Program-made: the position numbers and the translations under genes
The notes under the pieces: model-generated
The model's database searches: none
Seen by the model: the letters and a program-made list of their open reading frames with translations, nothing else
Told to the model about the DNA's origin: nothing
In this document: in pieces, positions 30,341 to 38,679 of the stretch
Layout of the letters: every line of letters begins with the position of its first letter
Position numbering within the stretch: position 1 is the stretch's first letter
Assembly: GCA_028276475.1 (NCBI GenBank)
Contig: JAPYWH010000004.1
Span: 1-64,000 of the forward strand
DNA: 64,000 bases
Origin: Thermocrinis sp.
GTDB taxonomy: Bacteria > Aquificota > Aquificia > Aquificales > Aquificaceae
Reading direction: 5' to 3'

Positions 30341-30828
30341 AATGAAAAAGGCACTTCTTCTTTCTTTGGCCTTAGTTGGTAGTGCTTTGTCTGCCAATGT
30401 TTTTATGGGTCCCGAGTATGCAAAGGAGCTGTGCGAGGTTTGGAACAAGACGCCTAAAGCTAACGGAAGAGCTTGGGAAGAGCGAAAGCTGGATTTCGGT
30501 GCCAGAGAGGAAGATATTCTTGTATAGGGAAGATTGTTCGCCCGATAAGCAGATCCAACTTACCATAAAGAACGAAGGGAATAAGGCTGTATGCGTTTAC
30601 GGAGGACCAGCGAAGGATAAGAGGGGCAAAGATGACTTTTTGATGTATGCAGAAACCAAAAGATGGGAAGAGATGGGGAAGGGGGCATATGGACCCATGA
30701 AGGCGATGATGCTCGGAAGGCTCAAGTTTGAAGGTCCCAAGGGTGTTGCCATGAAGAACATGGGACCCTTTGAAGCCTTTCTGACCGCCTTGGGCAAACC
30801 TTCTTACGACGCCAGCAAGTGCCCTTAA
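30341..30828 (+). pseudogene. secreted SCP2-like protein gene with a frameshift
   Basis: ATG at 30341, preceded by GGGAGGTG, starts a signal peptide (MKKALLLSLALVGSALSA) and NVFMGPEYAKELCEVWNKTPK. After that the sense continues only in the next frame (LTEELGKSESW..., IFLYREDCSPDKQIQLTIKNEG ... CVYGG), running to a stop at 30828. The shift lies around 30450-30460 near GCCTAAAGCTAACGG. Pieced together the protein resembles small secreted SCP2 sterol-binding-like proteins of Aquificales (CVYGG..., GKLKFEGPK, MGPFEAFL). It could be a real inactivation, a sequencing error or rarely a programmed shift. The stop overlaps deoC by 4 bases. Confidence 0.65.
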
Positions 30829-31460
30829 CTAAGAATATCAAAAGTAGCGCTGGTGCCTATGCGTTCCGCACCAAGGGACAGGAACCTAAGCGCCTGTTCC
30901 TTGGTTCTTATACCACCGGACGCCTTGACCTTTAGCCTACCCTTTGAGGCAGAATAAAGCAGTTTAACATCCTCTTCTGTGGCACCTGGGAAAGAAAATC
31001 CCGTGGACGTCTTCACAAATTCCATGCCACTTTCTGCTATAAGCTCCACCGCAAGCTTCTTTTCCTCTTCGTTAAGGTAGCCCGCCTCAATTATTACCTT
31101 CCTTACAAAACCCTCCGTGTTTCTGCCGATAGCAACGAGCTCTTCCCTAACGTAGGAAAAATGACCGCTTTTTAGGGCGGAGAAGTTCATAACAATGTCC
31201 AGCTCCTTTGCACCCCTTTCCAAGCTTTCCAAACACTGGGACAGTTTTTGCTCTTTGGTATCCATTCCAAAGGGAAAGCTAACCACCGCACACACCACCA
31301 ACTCCTCTCCCGCCAGTTCTACCGCCCTTTTTACCCAGTAAGGATGGACGCAGACCGCGTAGACCTTTAGCTCTATGCATCTTTTGATTTGTTCTTCTAA
31401 ATCCTTTTCGGTGGTTTGAGGTTTGAGTATGGAGTGGTCTATGAACTTGGCTATATCCAT
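30825..31460 (-). CDS. deoC: deoxyribose-phosphate aldolase
   Basis: A TIM-barrel class I aldolase of about 211 residues interconverting deoxyribose 5-phosphate with acetaldehyde and glyceraldehyde 3-phosphate. Motifs: FIDHSILKPQTTEKD, the catalytic Lys in FVKTSTGFS, and VKASGGIRT. The track ORF is longer, but its first 33 residues are antisense-like filler overlapping trxB; the ATG at 31460 (MDIAKFIDHS) is the better start and overlaps the trxB stop by 10 bases. Confidence 0.92.
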   Translation of the reverse strand: MDIAKFIDHSILKPQTTEKDLEEQIKRCIELKVYAVCVHPYWVKRAVELAGEELVVCAVVSFPFGMDTKEQKLSQCLESLERGAKELDIVMNFSALKSGHFSYVREELVAIGRNTEGFVRKVIIEAGYLNEEEKKLAVELIAESGMEFVKTSTGFSFPGATEEDVKLLYSASKGRLKVKASGGIRTKEQALRFLSLGAERIGTSATFDILS

Positions 31461-32380
31461 GAGCTCACGCGGTAGGTAAGGTCGTGGTATATAGAGAGTA
31501 GAGCCTTTGCCCCATCCCCTGCGGCGGTAATTATCTGCTTTGCAAATATGTTGGTGCAATCTCCCGCCGCATAGATACCCCTCTCGGAGGTTCTGTTGTT
31601 GCAGTCTATTATGATCTCGCCCCTATTGGTAAGCAATACTCCCAGTTTTTGTGCCAGCTTGGTGTTTGGCTCCAGTCCTATTTCCACAAAGAGCCCTTCC
31701 ACCTCCAACCGGTATGTTCTGCCCTTTTCCAAGTCTTCCACCACAACACCCTCGAGAAACACACCGTCTCCTTCAGCAGACACAACCTTGTGCCTGAGGA
31801 GGGGAATGACCCTCTCGTTCCCTAACACCTTTTCCCTCAACACTTCATCCGCCCTAAATTGGTCAGAGATCTCCAAAAGGTAGATGGTGCTCGCATAATT
31901 TAACAACTGCTCTGCCGCCTCAAAGCCCGAGTTCCCTCCACCTACCACAGCCACCTTTTTGTTCTTGAAGAAGGGTGCATCACAGGTGTAGCAGTAGGAT
32001 ATACCTCTACCGGTGTATTCCTTCTCTCCGGGCACGTTTAGCCTTCTGTGCTCTGCACCCGTGCAAAAGAGTATGGTTTTTGTCCTGAAAGATTGTCCAG
32101 ACGCGGTTCTCACCTCAAAGCCATCGGATAGCTTTTCCACATCCACCACTTCGTCCAATATGGGTTCCACTCCCAACTTTCTCATATGTTCCATCATCTT
32201 TTCCACAAGGATGATGCCATCCACCATGGCATAGCCCAAGTAGTTTTCAATGTTGCCCGCCTTTATCACTTGCCCTCCCACCTCTTTGGTGATCAGCACG
32301 AAGTCCATCTTCTTCCGTGCTGCGTATATTGAAGCAGAAATGCCCGCAGGTCCTCCGCCTATTATGGCTAATTGCTTCAT
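31451..32380 (-). CDS. trxB: thioredoxin reductase-type FAD/NAD(P) disulfide oxidoreductase
   Basis: A 309-residue flavoprotein with the FAD motif IGGGPAGISASIYAAR, the redox-active pair C-Y-T-C in ISYCYTCDAPFF (usual form CATC), the NAD(P) motif VVGGGNSGFEAAE and the C-terminal FAD motif GIYAAGDCT. It reduces thioredoxin or a related small dithiol protein. It is coupled by overlaps to the fumarase beta gene upstream and deoC downstream. Confidence 0.88.
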   Translation of the reverse strand: MKQLAIIGGGPAGISASIYAARKKMDFVLITKEVGGQVIKAGNIENYLGYAMVDGIILVEKMMEHMRKLGVEPILDEVVDVEKLSDGFEVRTASGQSFRTKTILFCTGAEHRRLNVPGEKEYTGRGISYCYTCDAPFFKNKKVAVVGGGNSGFEAAEQLLNYASTIYLLEISDQFRADEVLREKVLGNERVIPLLRHKVVSAEGDGVFLEGVVVEDLEKGRTYRLEVEGLFVEIGLEPNTKLAQKLGVLLTNRGEIIIDCNNRTSERGIYAAGDCTNIFAKQIITAAGDGAKALLSIYHDLTYRVSSWI

Positions 32381-32931
32381 AGGTCTATCCTTGCGAACCT
32401 CCTTCTGCCCTCTTCAAAGATATCCCCGCCGTAGATGTCGTTGGCGACTATTACAGGAAAATCTTCTACCACAAGCCTTCTTATGGCTTCCGTGCCAAGG
32501 TCCTCATAGGCTATTACCTCGGATGATTTTATTGCCCTTGCCAGAAGGACTGCCACTCCACCCACCGCCGCAAAATAAACCGCCTTATATTTGACCAAAA
32601 GCTCCTTCACCTGAGGACTTCTATAACCTTTACCTATCATGCCCTTTAGACCCAGTTTTAGAAGAGGTTCCACATACTTGTCCATCCTTATGGCGGTGGT
32701 GGGTCCAGCAGAGCCTATTACCTGTCCGGGCTTTGGTGGAGTAGGTCCCACATAGTATATGATCTGTCCCTTTAGGTCAAAGGGTGGTGGCTCTCCCCTT
32801 TGCAGGGCTTCTACCATCCTCTTGTGTGCCGCATCCCGGGCGGTGTATATGACACCGCTTATGAGTACCCTGTCCCCCGCCCTTAGGCGTTCTACGGTTT
32901 CATCTGTTAAAGGTGTTTCAATTCTTATCAT
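32377..32931 (-). CDS. class I fumarate hydratase beta (C-terminal domain) subunit
   Basis: A protein of about 184 residues matching the C-terminal domain of class I fumarases and L(+)-tartrate dehydratase beta: GDRVLISGVIYTARDAAHKRM, GPTPPKPGQVIGSAGPTTA and YFAAVGGVAVLLA. The partner alpha subunit, which holds the 4Fe-4S cluster, is not in the window. Fumarase is part of the reductive TCA cycle. ATG at 32931 (MIRIETPL) is preferred over the upstream start, which would run into the tRNA promoter. Confidence 0.88.
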   Translation of the reverse strand: MIRIETPLTDETVERLRAGDRVLISGVIYTARDAAHKRMVEALQRGEPPPFDLKGQIIYYVGPTPPKPGQVIGSAGPTTAIRMDKYVEPLLKLGLKGMIGKGYRSPQVKELLVKYKAVYFAAVGGVAVLLARAIKSSEVIAYEDLGTEAIRRLVVEDFPVIVANDIYGGDIFEEGRRRFARIDL

Positions 32932-32935
32932 GTGG

Positions 32936-32941
32936 TATAAT
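32936..32941 (+). promoter_or_regulatory. -10 box for tRNA-Phe
   Basis: A TATAAT hexamer ends 14 bases before the mature 5' end of tRNA-Phe, the right distance for a -10 element. No good -35 hexamer is seen at the expected place. Confidence 0.45.
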
Positions 32942-32955
32942 TTTAATACCAAAGA

Positions 32956-33028
32956 GGCCCGGTAGCTCAGTTGGTAGAGCACCCGGCTGAAAACCGGGGT
33001 GTCGGCGGTTCGAGTCCGCCCTGGGCCA
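32956..33028 (+). tRNA. tRNA-Phe (GAA)
   Basis: A 73-base cloverleaf: acceptor stem GGCCCGG/CTGGGCC, D-arm AGCTCAGTTGGTAGAGC, anticodon loop CTGAAAA with anticodon GAA, T-arm GGCGGTTCGAGTCCGCC, discriminator A. CCA is not encoded. It lies between the divergent fumarase beta gene and the radical SAM gene. Confidence 0.96.
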
Positions 33029-33059
33029 TCTTACAAACTGAAGCATAAATTTTTACCCT

Positions 33060-33998
33060 ATGCTCAAAGAAAAGAGCACCTACTATTCGTTAAAGGACTA
33101 TTTAAAGGAAAAGTATGGCAGGAGGGTTCAGAAGATCACCGTGTCTTTACCCTTTACTTGTCCTAATATAGACGGCACGAAGGCTGTGGGAGGTTGCACC
33201 TACTGTTTTTCTGGCACAAGACCCGCCCACCTCAGCCCCAGCGTGCCACTGAAAAAACAGATAGAGGAGGGCATCCTACGGGCAAAGGAAAGGTATGGCA
33301 AAAACATACTCTTTTTTGTTTATTATCAGTCCTACTCTAACACCTACGGAGAGAGGGATTACCTAAAGAGCATTTACGACACCGCCTTAGAGTTTGACGA
33401 GGTGGTAGGGATTGATGTGGGAACAAGACCGGATTGTGCCCCCGAGTGGGTGTTGGACCTTTTGGAAAGCTACACCCAAAAAGGTTTGGAGGTGTGGGTG
33501 GAGTATGGACTTCAGTCTGCCAACTTTACCACCCTCAGAAGGATCAACAGGGCGCACGGAATCTCGGACTTTGTGGATGCGGTCCTGAGGACTAAAAGGA
33601 GAAACCTAAAAGTTTGTGCCCATGTGATACTGGGACTTCCCGGGGAGGATGAGGAGGATATGTTAGAAACTGGAAAGCTCCTATGCGCCCTATCCATAGA
33701 CGGCGTTAAAATACACCCGCTTCATGTTATAAAGGGAACCAAGATGGCACAGCAGTATTTGAACGGAGAGTTTGAGGTTTTGAGCCTTCAGGAGTATGCA
33801 AAAAGGGTAGTGGACCTAATAGAGATCCTACCTCCCAATGTGGTGATCCACAGGCTAACGGGGGAGGTGGAGGAAGACAGGCTCATAGCACCAGATTACT
33901 GCACCTACAGGAAAAAATCGGAGGTCCTTCAGGCTATCCAAAGGGAAATGGAAAGTAGAGGTAGCTATCAGGGCTGTAAGTCTCCCTTCAACCGATGA
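33060..33998 (+). CDS. radical SAM protein, TIGR01212/YhcC type
   Basis: A 312-residue protein with the cluster motif in the form CPNIDGTKAVGGCTYC, typical of the YhcC group, followed by VYYQSYSNTYG and GLQSANFTTLRRINRAH. It resembles the radical SAM core of Elp3-like enzymes; a role in tRNA or protein modification is guessed for the group but not proven. The stop overlaps the CDF transporter start by 4 bases. Confidence 0.85.
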   Translation: MLKEKSTYYSLKDYLKEKYGRRVQKITVSLPFTCPNIDGTKAVGGCTYCFSGTRPAHLSPSVPLKKQIEEGILRAKERYGKNILFFVYYQSYSNTYGERDYLKSIYDTALEFDEVVGIDVGTRPDCAPEWVLDLLESYTQKGLEVWVEYGLQSANFTTLRRINRAHGISDFVDAVLRTKRRNLKVCAHVILGLPGEDEEDMLETGKLLCALSIDGVKIHPLHVIKGTKMAQQYLNGEFEVLSLQEYAKRVVDLIEILPPNVVIHRLTGEVEEDRLIAPDYCTYRKKSEVLQAIQREMESRGSYQGCKSPFNR

Positions 33999-35152
33999 GC
34001 AAGGAACACTGGGCTTTAATCGCACTTTTGGTTAATCTACTGCAGTCCCTTGCCAAGTTTGTAGGTGGTATTTTATCCGGTAGTTTGTCTCTGATCGGGG
34101 AATCGGTTCATTCCCTCTCGGACTCCTTTGCCTCCGTGATCACATACATCTCCATAAAGTTCTCTAACAAAAAAACCGAGAGATTTCCCTACGGGCTTTA
34201 CAAGCTGGAAAACTTAGCCTCTGTGGTGATTTCTTTCTTTCTACTTTTGGCAAGCTACGAGATAATAAAGAGGGCTTTTTCCCAAAAAGTGGAAATAAAG
34301 GAAGAGTTTTGGGGCATTGGTGCGGGAATTGTGGTCTTTTCTCTCCTTAGCTCCCTTAGCCTTTCTATGCTGGAAAGGTGGGCGGGCAAAAGGTACAACT
34401 CTCCAGCCCTCATAGCGGACTCCTATCACACCCTAACGGATGCCTTTGGCTCCTCTTTGGTGCTTTTGAGCTTTGTAAGTGCTAAGCTTGGGTACCAGTT
34501 GGACAGATACTTTGCGATGGCTGTGAGCCTTTTGATCCTTTGGACTGCCATAAGCATACTCAAAAGGGAGTTTGCGGTGCTTTTGGATGTTTCCGCCGAC
34601 GAAAAAACCTTAGAGAGAATGAGGCAGATCATACTAGACTTTGAAAACATAAAGGAAATAAAACATCTTTATGTTAGGTCCTCTGGAGGAAGGCTCTTTG
34701 CGGATATTACGGTAGCCATAGAGGGTTGGAACTTCCACCACATTCATCAAACGGTGGATGCTTTGGAAGAAAGGCTAAAGAGGGAGATTCCTGGGTTGGA
34801 GATGGTCTTTATCCATTACGAACCGGTGGGAGGGATAAAGCCAAGGGTGGGAATACTTTTGGACGAGGAGCAAAAGGTTTCTTCCCACTTTGAAAACACC
34901 AAATACTTGGCCATATTCTCCGATGGGAAGAGGGAGCTTTTAAAGGAGATCTCTGGCGATGAAAGGGAGATATCTCAAATATTGGCAGAAAGTGGAGTGA
35001 ACATTGTAGTATGCGGGTGGCATCCCGAGGACCAAACCGCCAGGCTTAACATGAGCAGGGCGGGTATATTTGTGTGGGAGACAGAAGAAAAAAACCCATA
35101 CATAGCCCTTTCTCAGATAGCTAAATGTATAAGGGAGTGTAAGGATGGATGA
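33995..35152 (+). CDS. cation diffusion facilitator fused to a NifX/NifB-type (dinitrogenase cofactor-binding) domain
   Basis: A 385-residue protein. The first ~200 residues form the six-helix CDF exporter, with metal-site segments ESVHSLSDSFAS and DSYHTLTDAFGS; then a cytoplasmic ferredoxin-like CDF domain (about 205-285). The last ~100 residues (PRVGILLDEEQKVSSHFENTKYLAIF ... ESGVNIVVCGW) match the RNase-H-like fold of NifX/NifB C-terminal domains that bind metal-sulfur cofactors. CDF proteins export Zn, Fe, Co or Mn by proton antiport; the extra domain may sense metal. It overlaps tsaE by 8 bases and is two genes upstream of the encapsulin. Confidence 0.82.
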   Translation: MSKEHWALIALLVNLLQSLAKFVGGILSGSLSLIGESVHSLSDSFASVITYISIKFSNKKTERFPYGLYKLENLASVVISFFLLLASYEIIKRAFSQKVEIKEEFWGIGAGIVVFSLLSSLSLSMLERWAGKRYNSPALIADSYHTLTDAFGSSLVLLSFVSAKLGYQLDRYFAMAVSLLILWTAISILKREFAVLLDVSADEKTLERMRQIILDFENIKEIKHLYVRSSGGRLFADITVAIEGWNFHHIHQTVDALEERLKREIPGLEMVFIHYEPVGGIKPRVGILLDEEQKVSSHFENTKYLAIFSDGKRELLKEISGDEREISQILAESGVNIVVCGWHPEDQTARLNMSRAGIFVWETEEKNPYIALSQIAKCIRECKDG

Positions 35153-35564
35153 GGTCTTTTTGAAGGACGAACAAGAGACTATAAACTTTGGAAAAGAGTT
35201 TGCCAAAAGGCTAAAGGGGGATGAAGTAATATGCCTACTTGGAGACTTGGGGTCGGGCAAAACTACCTTCGTAAAAGGGCTGGCAGAAGGTTTAGGAATA
35301 AGGGAGGGCTATCAGATTAGAAGTCCCACCTTTACAATCGTCAATGAGTATCCCACCCAAAGGGGAAGGCTAATACACATAGACCTGTACAGGGTGGAGA
35401 ACTTTGATGTGGAGCAGTTTGTGGGGGAAGGCGTAGTGGTGGTGGAGTGGGCAAGGAACTTAGAGCTTTGCGATTGTATCCTTGAGTTTCTGTTTGAAGG
35501 AGATGGAAGAAGGGTAATGTTAAAATTTAACAAAAAGGAGGTGCGCTATGGACTTTCTGGGTAG
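35145..35564 (+). CDS. tsaE: tRNA threonylcarbamoyladenosine biosynthesis ATPase TsaE
   Basis: A 139-residue ATPase needed with TsaB, TsaD and TsaC for t6A37 of tRNA. Walker A is GDLGSGKTTFVKGLA; SPTFTIVNEY and HIDLYRVEN are family hallmarks. The start lies within the end of the CDF gene; the encapsulin ribosome site AAAGGAGGTG is inside the 3' end of tsaE. Confidence 0.93.
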   Translation: MDEVFLKDEQETINFGKEFAKRLKGDEVICLLGDLGSGKTTFVKGLAEGLGIREGYQIRSPTFTIVNEYPTQRGRLIHIDLYRVENFDVEQFVGEGVVVVEWARNLELCDCILEFLFEGDGRRVMLKFNKKEVRYGLSG

Positions 35565-36393
35565 AGACCAATCACCCCTTACGCAGGAAGAGTGGTCCGC
35601 ATTAGAGGAGGCGGTTATAAGGGTGGCAAAGAATACCTTAGTTTGCAGAAGGTTTATGCCCGTGGTTGGTCCTATAGGTGCAGGGCATCAGGTTATATCT
35701 TACGATGTGTTTCTTGGGGTGGAGCCCGGTAGCTGTGAGGTGAGACCCGGAGAGGAAGCCCAAACCTGCGAGCCGGTTAGGGTAGGCAAAAGAATACACA
35801 TAGTTCTTCCCACCATCTATAAACCCTTCTCCATAAGCTGGAGGGACCTTGAACACTGGAGGCAGTTTAACCTGCCCATAGATACATCCACCGCGTCCGC
35901 CGCAGCCTTTGCCACCGCTGTGGCAGAAGACACTCTTATAATACACGGCAACAAAAAGCTGGGTATAGAAGGGCTTCTGACGGTGGAGGGGAGGCAAAGC
36001 ATCTCAATGAGCGACTGGGATGTGATGGGAAATGCCTTTAACGATGTGTCCTTGGGTGTGGTAAAGCTAACCGAAAGCGGATTTTTTGGTCCATACCATC
36101 TTCTTTTGAACCCAAAGGATTACTTCAAGCTAAACCGCGTCTATCACAACACAGGGCTCCTTGAGATAGAGCAGATAAAGAAAATAGTCAGTGAAGTTCA
36201 CACCTCCGCCATAGTGCCAGAGGGAAAGGCTATACTGGTCTCCGCCGGTCCCCAGAACATGGACATAGTGGTAGCCCTTGATGTGTCCCTTGCCTATGTG
36301 GAGACAACCAACATGGTTCATGAATTCAGGGTAATGGAAATTTTGGCACCAAGGATAAAACGTCCGGGTGCTATTTTAGTTATTGGTAAGTGA
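35548..36393 (+). CDS. family 1 encapsulin shell protein
   Basis: A 281-residue HK97-fold shell protein. The N-terminus MDFLGRDQSPLTQEEWSALEEAV, RRFMPVVGPIGAG, the E-loop region and the end VVALDVSLAYVETT ... EFRVMEILAPRIKRPGAI are typical of the CFP29-like family. Encapsulins enclose an enzyme (peroxidase, ferritin-like or other) that carries a short C-terminal targeting peptide. No neighbouring gene encodes such a cargo and I saw no GSL-type tail here. The start overlaps tsaE by 17 bases, so it belongs to the radical SAM-CDF-tsaE run. Confidence 0.92.
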   Translation: MDFLGRDQSPLTQEEWSALEEAVIRVAKNTLVCRRFMPVVGPIGAGHQVISYDVFLGVEPGSCEVRPGEEAQTCEPVRVGKRIHIVLPTIYKPFSISWRDLEHWRQFNLPIDTSTASAAAFATAVAEDTLIIHGNKKLGIEGLLTVEGRQSISMSDWDVMGNAFNDVSLGVVKLTESGFFGPYHLLLNPKDYFKLNRVYHNTGLLEIEQIKKIVSEVHTSAIVPEGKAILVSAGPQNMDIVVALDVSLAYVETTNMVHEFRVMEILAPRIKRPGAILVIGK

Positions 36394-36943
36394 TCGCCTT
36401 CCAGAGGACTTCTGCCAACTCCTCCTCCAAGCCCGCCTCCCTTTCCATTATTCCACCCTCCACTAAAAGGAACGTTCTCTCCAAAGTGCCCACCACCACC
36501 GCTAAAGCCAACTCCCTTCTGACCTTGATAATTCCCTTCTTGAAACCTTCATCCATGAACTTCATCAGGGCGTCTTTAGGGAGGTTTTGAAAGTTCTTTA
36601 CCTCTTCAGCCCTCAGATAGTGGAACAAGTTTATGAACTTAAAAGCTTGCGGATTCTCAAAACAAAAGTTCAAGAATGTTTTTACAAGCTTGAAAAACCT
36701 GTTTTTTATTGATGTCTTCTCTTCAGCCACTGAGATCAGCTCTTCATACAGCCTTTCAGCGTATGTGGAGAAGAGGGTGCTAACGATCTGATCTTTACTA
36801 ACAAAGTGTCTGTATATGGCACCCTCTGTTATACCCACATCTTTAGCAATATCCTTTATGGTGGTCTCCCTTATGCCCTTTTCCGAAAACAGCTTGAGGG
36901 CGGATTCTAAAATTTTTTCTTTGGTGTTTTGATGGCGTGGCAC
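36380..36943 (-). CDS. TetR/AcrR family transcriptional regulator
   Basis: A 187-residue regulator. The N-terminal helix-turn-helix (SEKGIRETTIKDIAKDVGITEGAIYRHF) is clear, the ligand-binding domain is not typed. It faces the encapsulin gene tail to tail with a 14-base overlap, so it might regulate neighbours but no operator was found. It lies just after polX in the same direction. Confidence 0.88.
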   Translation of the reverse strand: MPRHQNTKEKILESALKLFSEKGIRETTIKDIAKDVGITEGAIYRHFVSKDQIVSTLFSTYAERLYEELISVAEEKTSIKNRFFKLVKTFLNFCFENPQAFKFINLFHYLRAEEVKNFQNLPKDALMKFMDEGFKKGIIKVRRELALAVVVGTLERTFLLVEGGIMEREAGLEEELAEVLWKAITYQ

Positions 36944-36945
36944 AT

Positions 36946-38679
36946 TTATCTATTATACCTTTTTCTCCTAACAAACTCCCTTATTTCCTCCACAGTTCTC
37001 GTGTTTAAAATGTCCTCTTTCTTTGCCCATCCCCTTCTTGCCAAACCTAAACCGATCTTTAAATACCTTAGGTGGCTCGGTGCGTGGGCATCGGTTACTA
37101 TGGCAACGGGCGCGCCCTTTTCAACGCACTTTCTGACCATTTCTGGGGATAGGTCTGCCCTGAACGTGTTTAGCTCCAACGCGGTTCCTGTCTCCTTTGC
37201 CAAGTTTATTATCTGTTCCATGTTGAGAGGGTAGCCTTCTCTGCTTCCGTAAGCCTTTCCAGTGGGATGTCCTATTAAATTCACATAGGGGTTTTCTATC
37301 GCCCGCAAAATTCTACAGGTGTTATCCTGTCCAAAACGTGTATGTATGGAAGCCACCACAAAATCAAACTCCTCTAAAAATTCATTGGGAAGGTCCAAAC
37401 TGCCATCGGGAAGTATATCCACCTCGCACCCTTTAAGTATATAAAAGCCCTTTTTGTTATAGTAGCTGTTTAACCTCTCTATTACCTTCCACTGTTCCCT
37501 GTATCTTTGGACATCCAAACCCTTTGCCACCCTTGCGGAGGGGGAATGGTCTCCTATGACGATGTACTGCAATCCCAGCCTGTAGGCGGTCTCCGCCATT
37601 TCCTCAACGCTACCAAGCCCATCGCTCCAGTTGGTATGCATATGAAAATCGCCCTTTATATCTTCCCATTCCACAAGCCTTGGTAGCTTCCTCTCCAAGG
37701 CAAGCTCCACCTCTCCCACATTTTCCCTTAGCTCGGGCGGAGGACAATCCATACCAAGAAGTTCATAGACCTCTTCTTCCGTTCTTCCACCCAACCACTC
37801 CTCCGTATCTGCCCTAAAGACGCCGTATTCGCTCAACTTTAATCCCTTAGCTTTTGCTATATCCCTTATCCTAACATTGTGTTCCTTTGAACCCGTGAAG
37901 TATTGGAGGGCAGAGCCCCATTGATGGGGTTCAACAGTCCTGAAATCCGCCTGTTTTCCGTTTTTTAAAATCACACTGGACTTCGTTTCTCCCTTAAGTA
38001 GAATATCCTGAACTTCATCAAATTTAGTAAAGTGCTCATGCAGTGCGGACCAAAACCTTCTATCCGCAGAAACCAAGAGGTCTATATCTCCAACGGTTTC
38101 CTTTCTCCTCCTTAAGCTTCCCGCCAGCTCTATGTTTTGGTAAAGTTCCCCAACTTTTTTCATATGTTCTAAAAGCCTTTCGCCCAATTGATAAGCTTCT
38201 ATAAGGGACATACGCTCTTTACTCTTTTCATACAGTTCAAGCCCTCTCATTATGTTCTGTAATTTTTTCTCCCTTATACCGGGCAAGGTAGCAAGCATAC
38301 CACTTCTAACAGCCCTTAAAAAGTCATCCTTAGTTCTGACATTTAGCTTTTCGTAGGCTAACCTTAGGGTTTTTGGACCAATGCCGGGCACATCAAGAAG
38401 TTCAAGCAGATCCTCCGGCACTTGCTTTTTCAGCTCCTCGTATTTGGATATTTTCCCAGTTCTTAGATACTCCAATATTTTACTTACAGAAGATTCTCCT
38501 ATTCCGGGTATTTGGTATATCTTGCCAGTTTTAACCAACTCCTCCACATCCACTCCTAACTCAGAGAGGACCTCCGCCATCCTTCTGTAAGTGTTTATTC
38601 TGTAAGGATTTTCTCCTAAGAATTCCATAATGCCTGCCATCTTAGAGAATATTTCTGCGATCTCTTTATTCTTGGACAT
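36946..38679 (-). CDS. polX: DNA polymerase X family protein with PHP domain
   Basis: A 577-residue protein. The first ~80 residues are the 8-kDa-like domain, then helix-hairpin-helix segments (IPGIGESSVSKI, VPGIGPKTLRLAY, LPGIREKKLQNI), the polymerase core with GSLRRRKETVGDIDLLV, and a C-terminal PHP phosphoesterase domain starting KGDFHMHTNWSDG with IGDHSP and HPTGKAYG. Such proteins fill gaps and process 3' ends in base excision repair. It overlaps fliM by 14 bases at the end of the flagellar operon. Confidence 0.92.
   Translation of the reverse strand: MSKNKEIAEIFSKMAGIMEFLGENPYRINTYRRMAEVLSELGVDVEELVKTGKIYQIPGIGESSVSKILEYLRTGKISKYEELKKQVPEDLLELLDVPGIGPKTLRLAYEKLNVRTKDDFLRAVRSGMLATLPGIREKKLQNIMRGLELYEKSKERMSLIEAYQLGERLLEHMKKVGELYQNIELAGSLRRRKETVGDIDLLVSADRRFWSALHEHFTKFDEVQDILLKGETKSSVILKNGKQADFRTVEPHQWGSALQYFTGSKEHNVRIRDIAKAKGLKLSEYGVFRADTEEWLGGRTEEEVYELLGMDCPPPELRENVGEVELALERKLPRLVEWEDIKGDFHMHTNWSDGLGSVEEMAETAYRLGLQYIVIGDHSPSARVAKGLDVQRYREQWKVIERLNSYYNKKGFYILKGCEVDILPDGSLDLPNEFLEEFDFVVASIHTRFGQDNTCRILRAIENPYVNLIGHPTGKAYGSREGYPLNMEQIINLAKETGTALELNTFRADLSPEMVRKCVEKGAPVAIVTDAHAPSHLRYLKIGLGLARRGWAKKEDILNTRTVEEIREFVRRKRYNR

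Noticed and set aside
30300-30527. 75-aa ORF as a complete gene
   Set aside because: Its first 14 residues lie upstream of the ribosome site and its end is out of frame with the conserved continuation; it is better read as the 5' part of the frameshifted SCP2-like gene.
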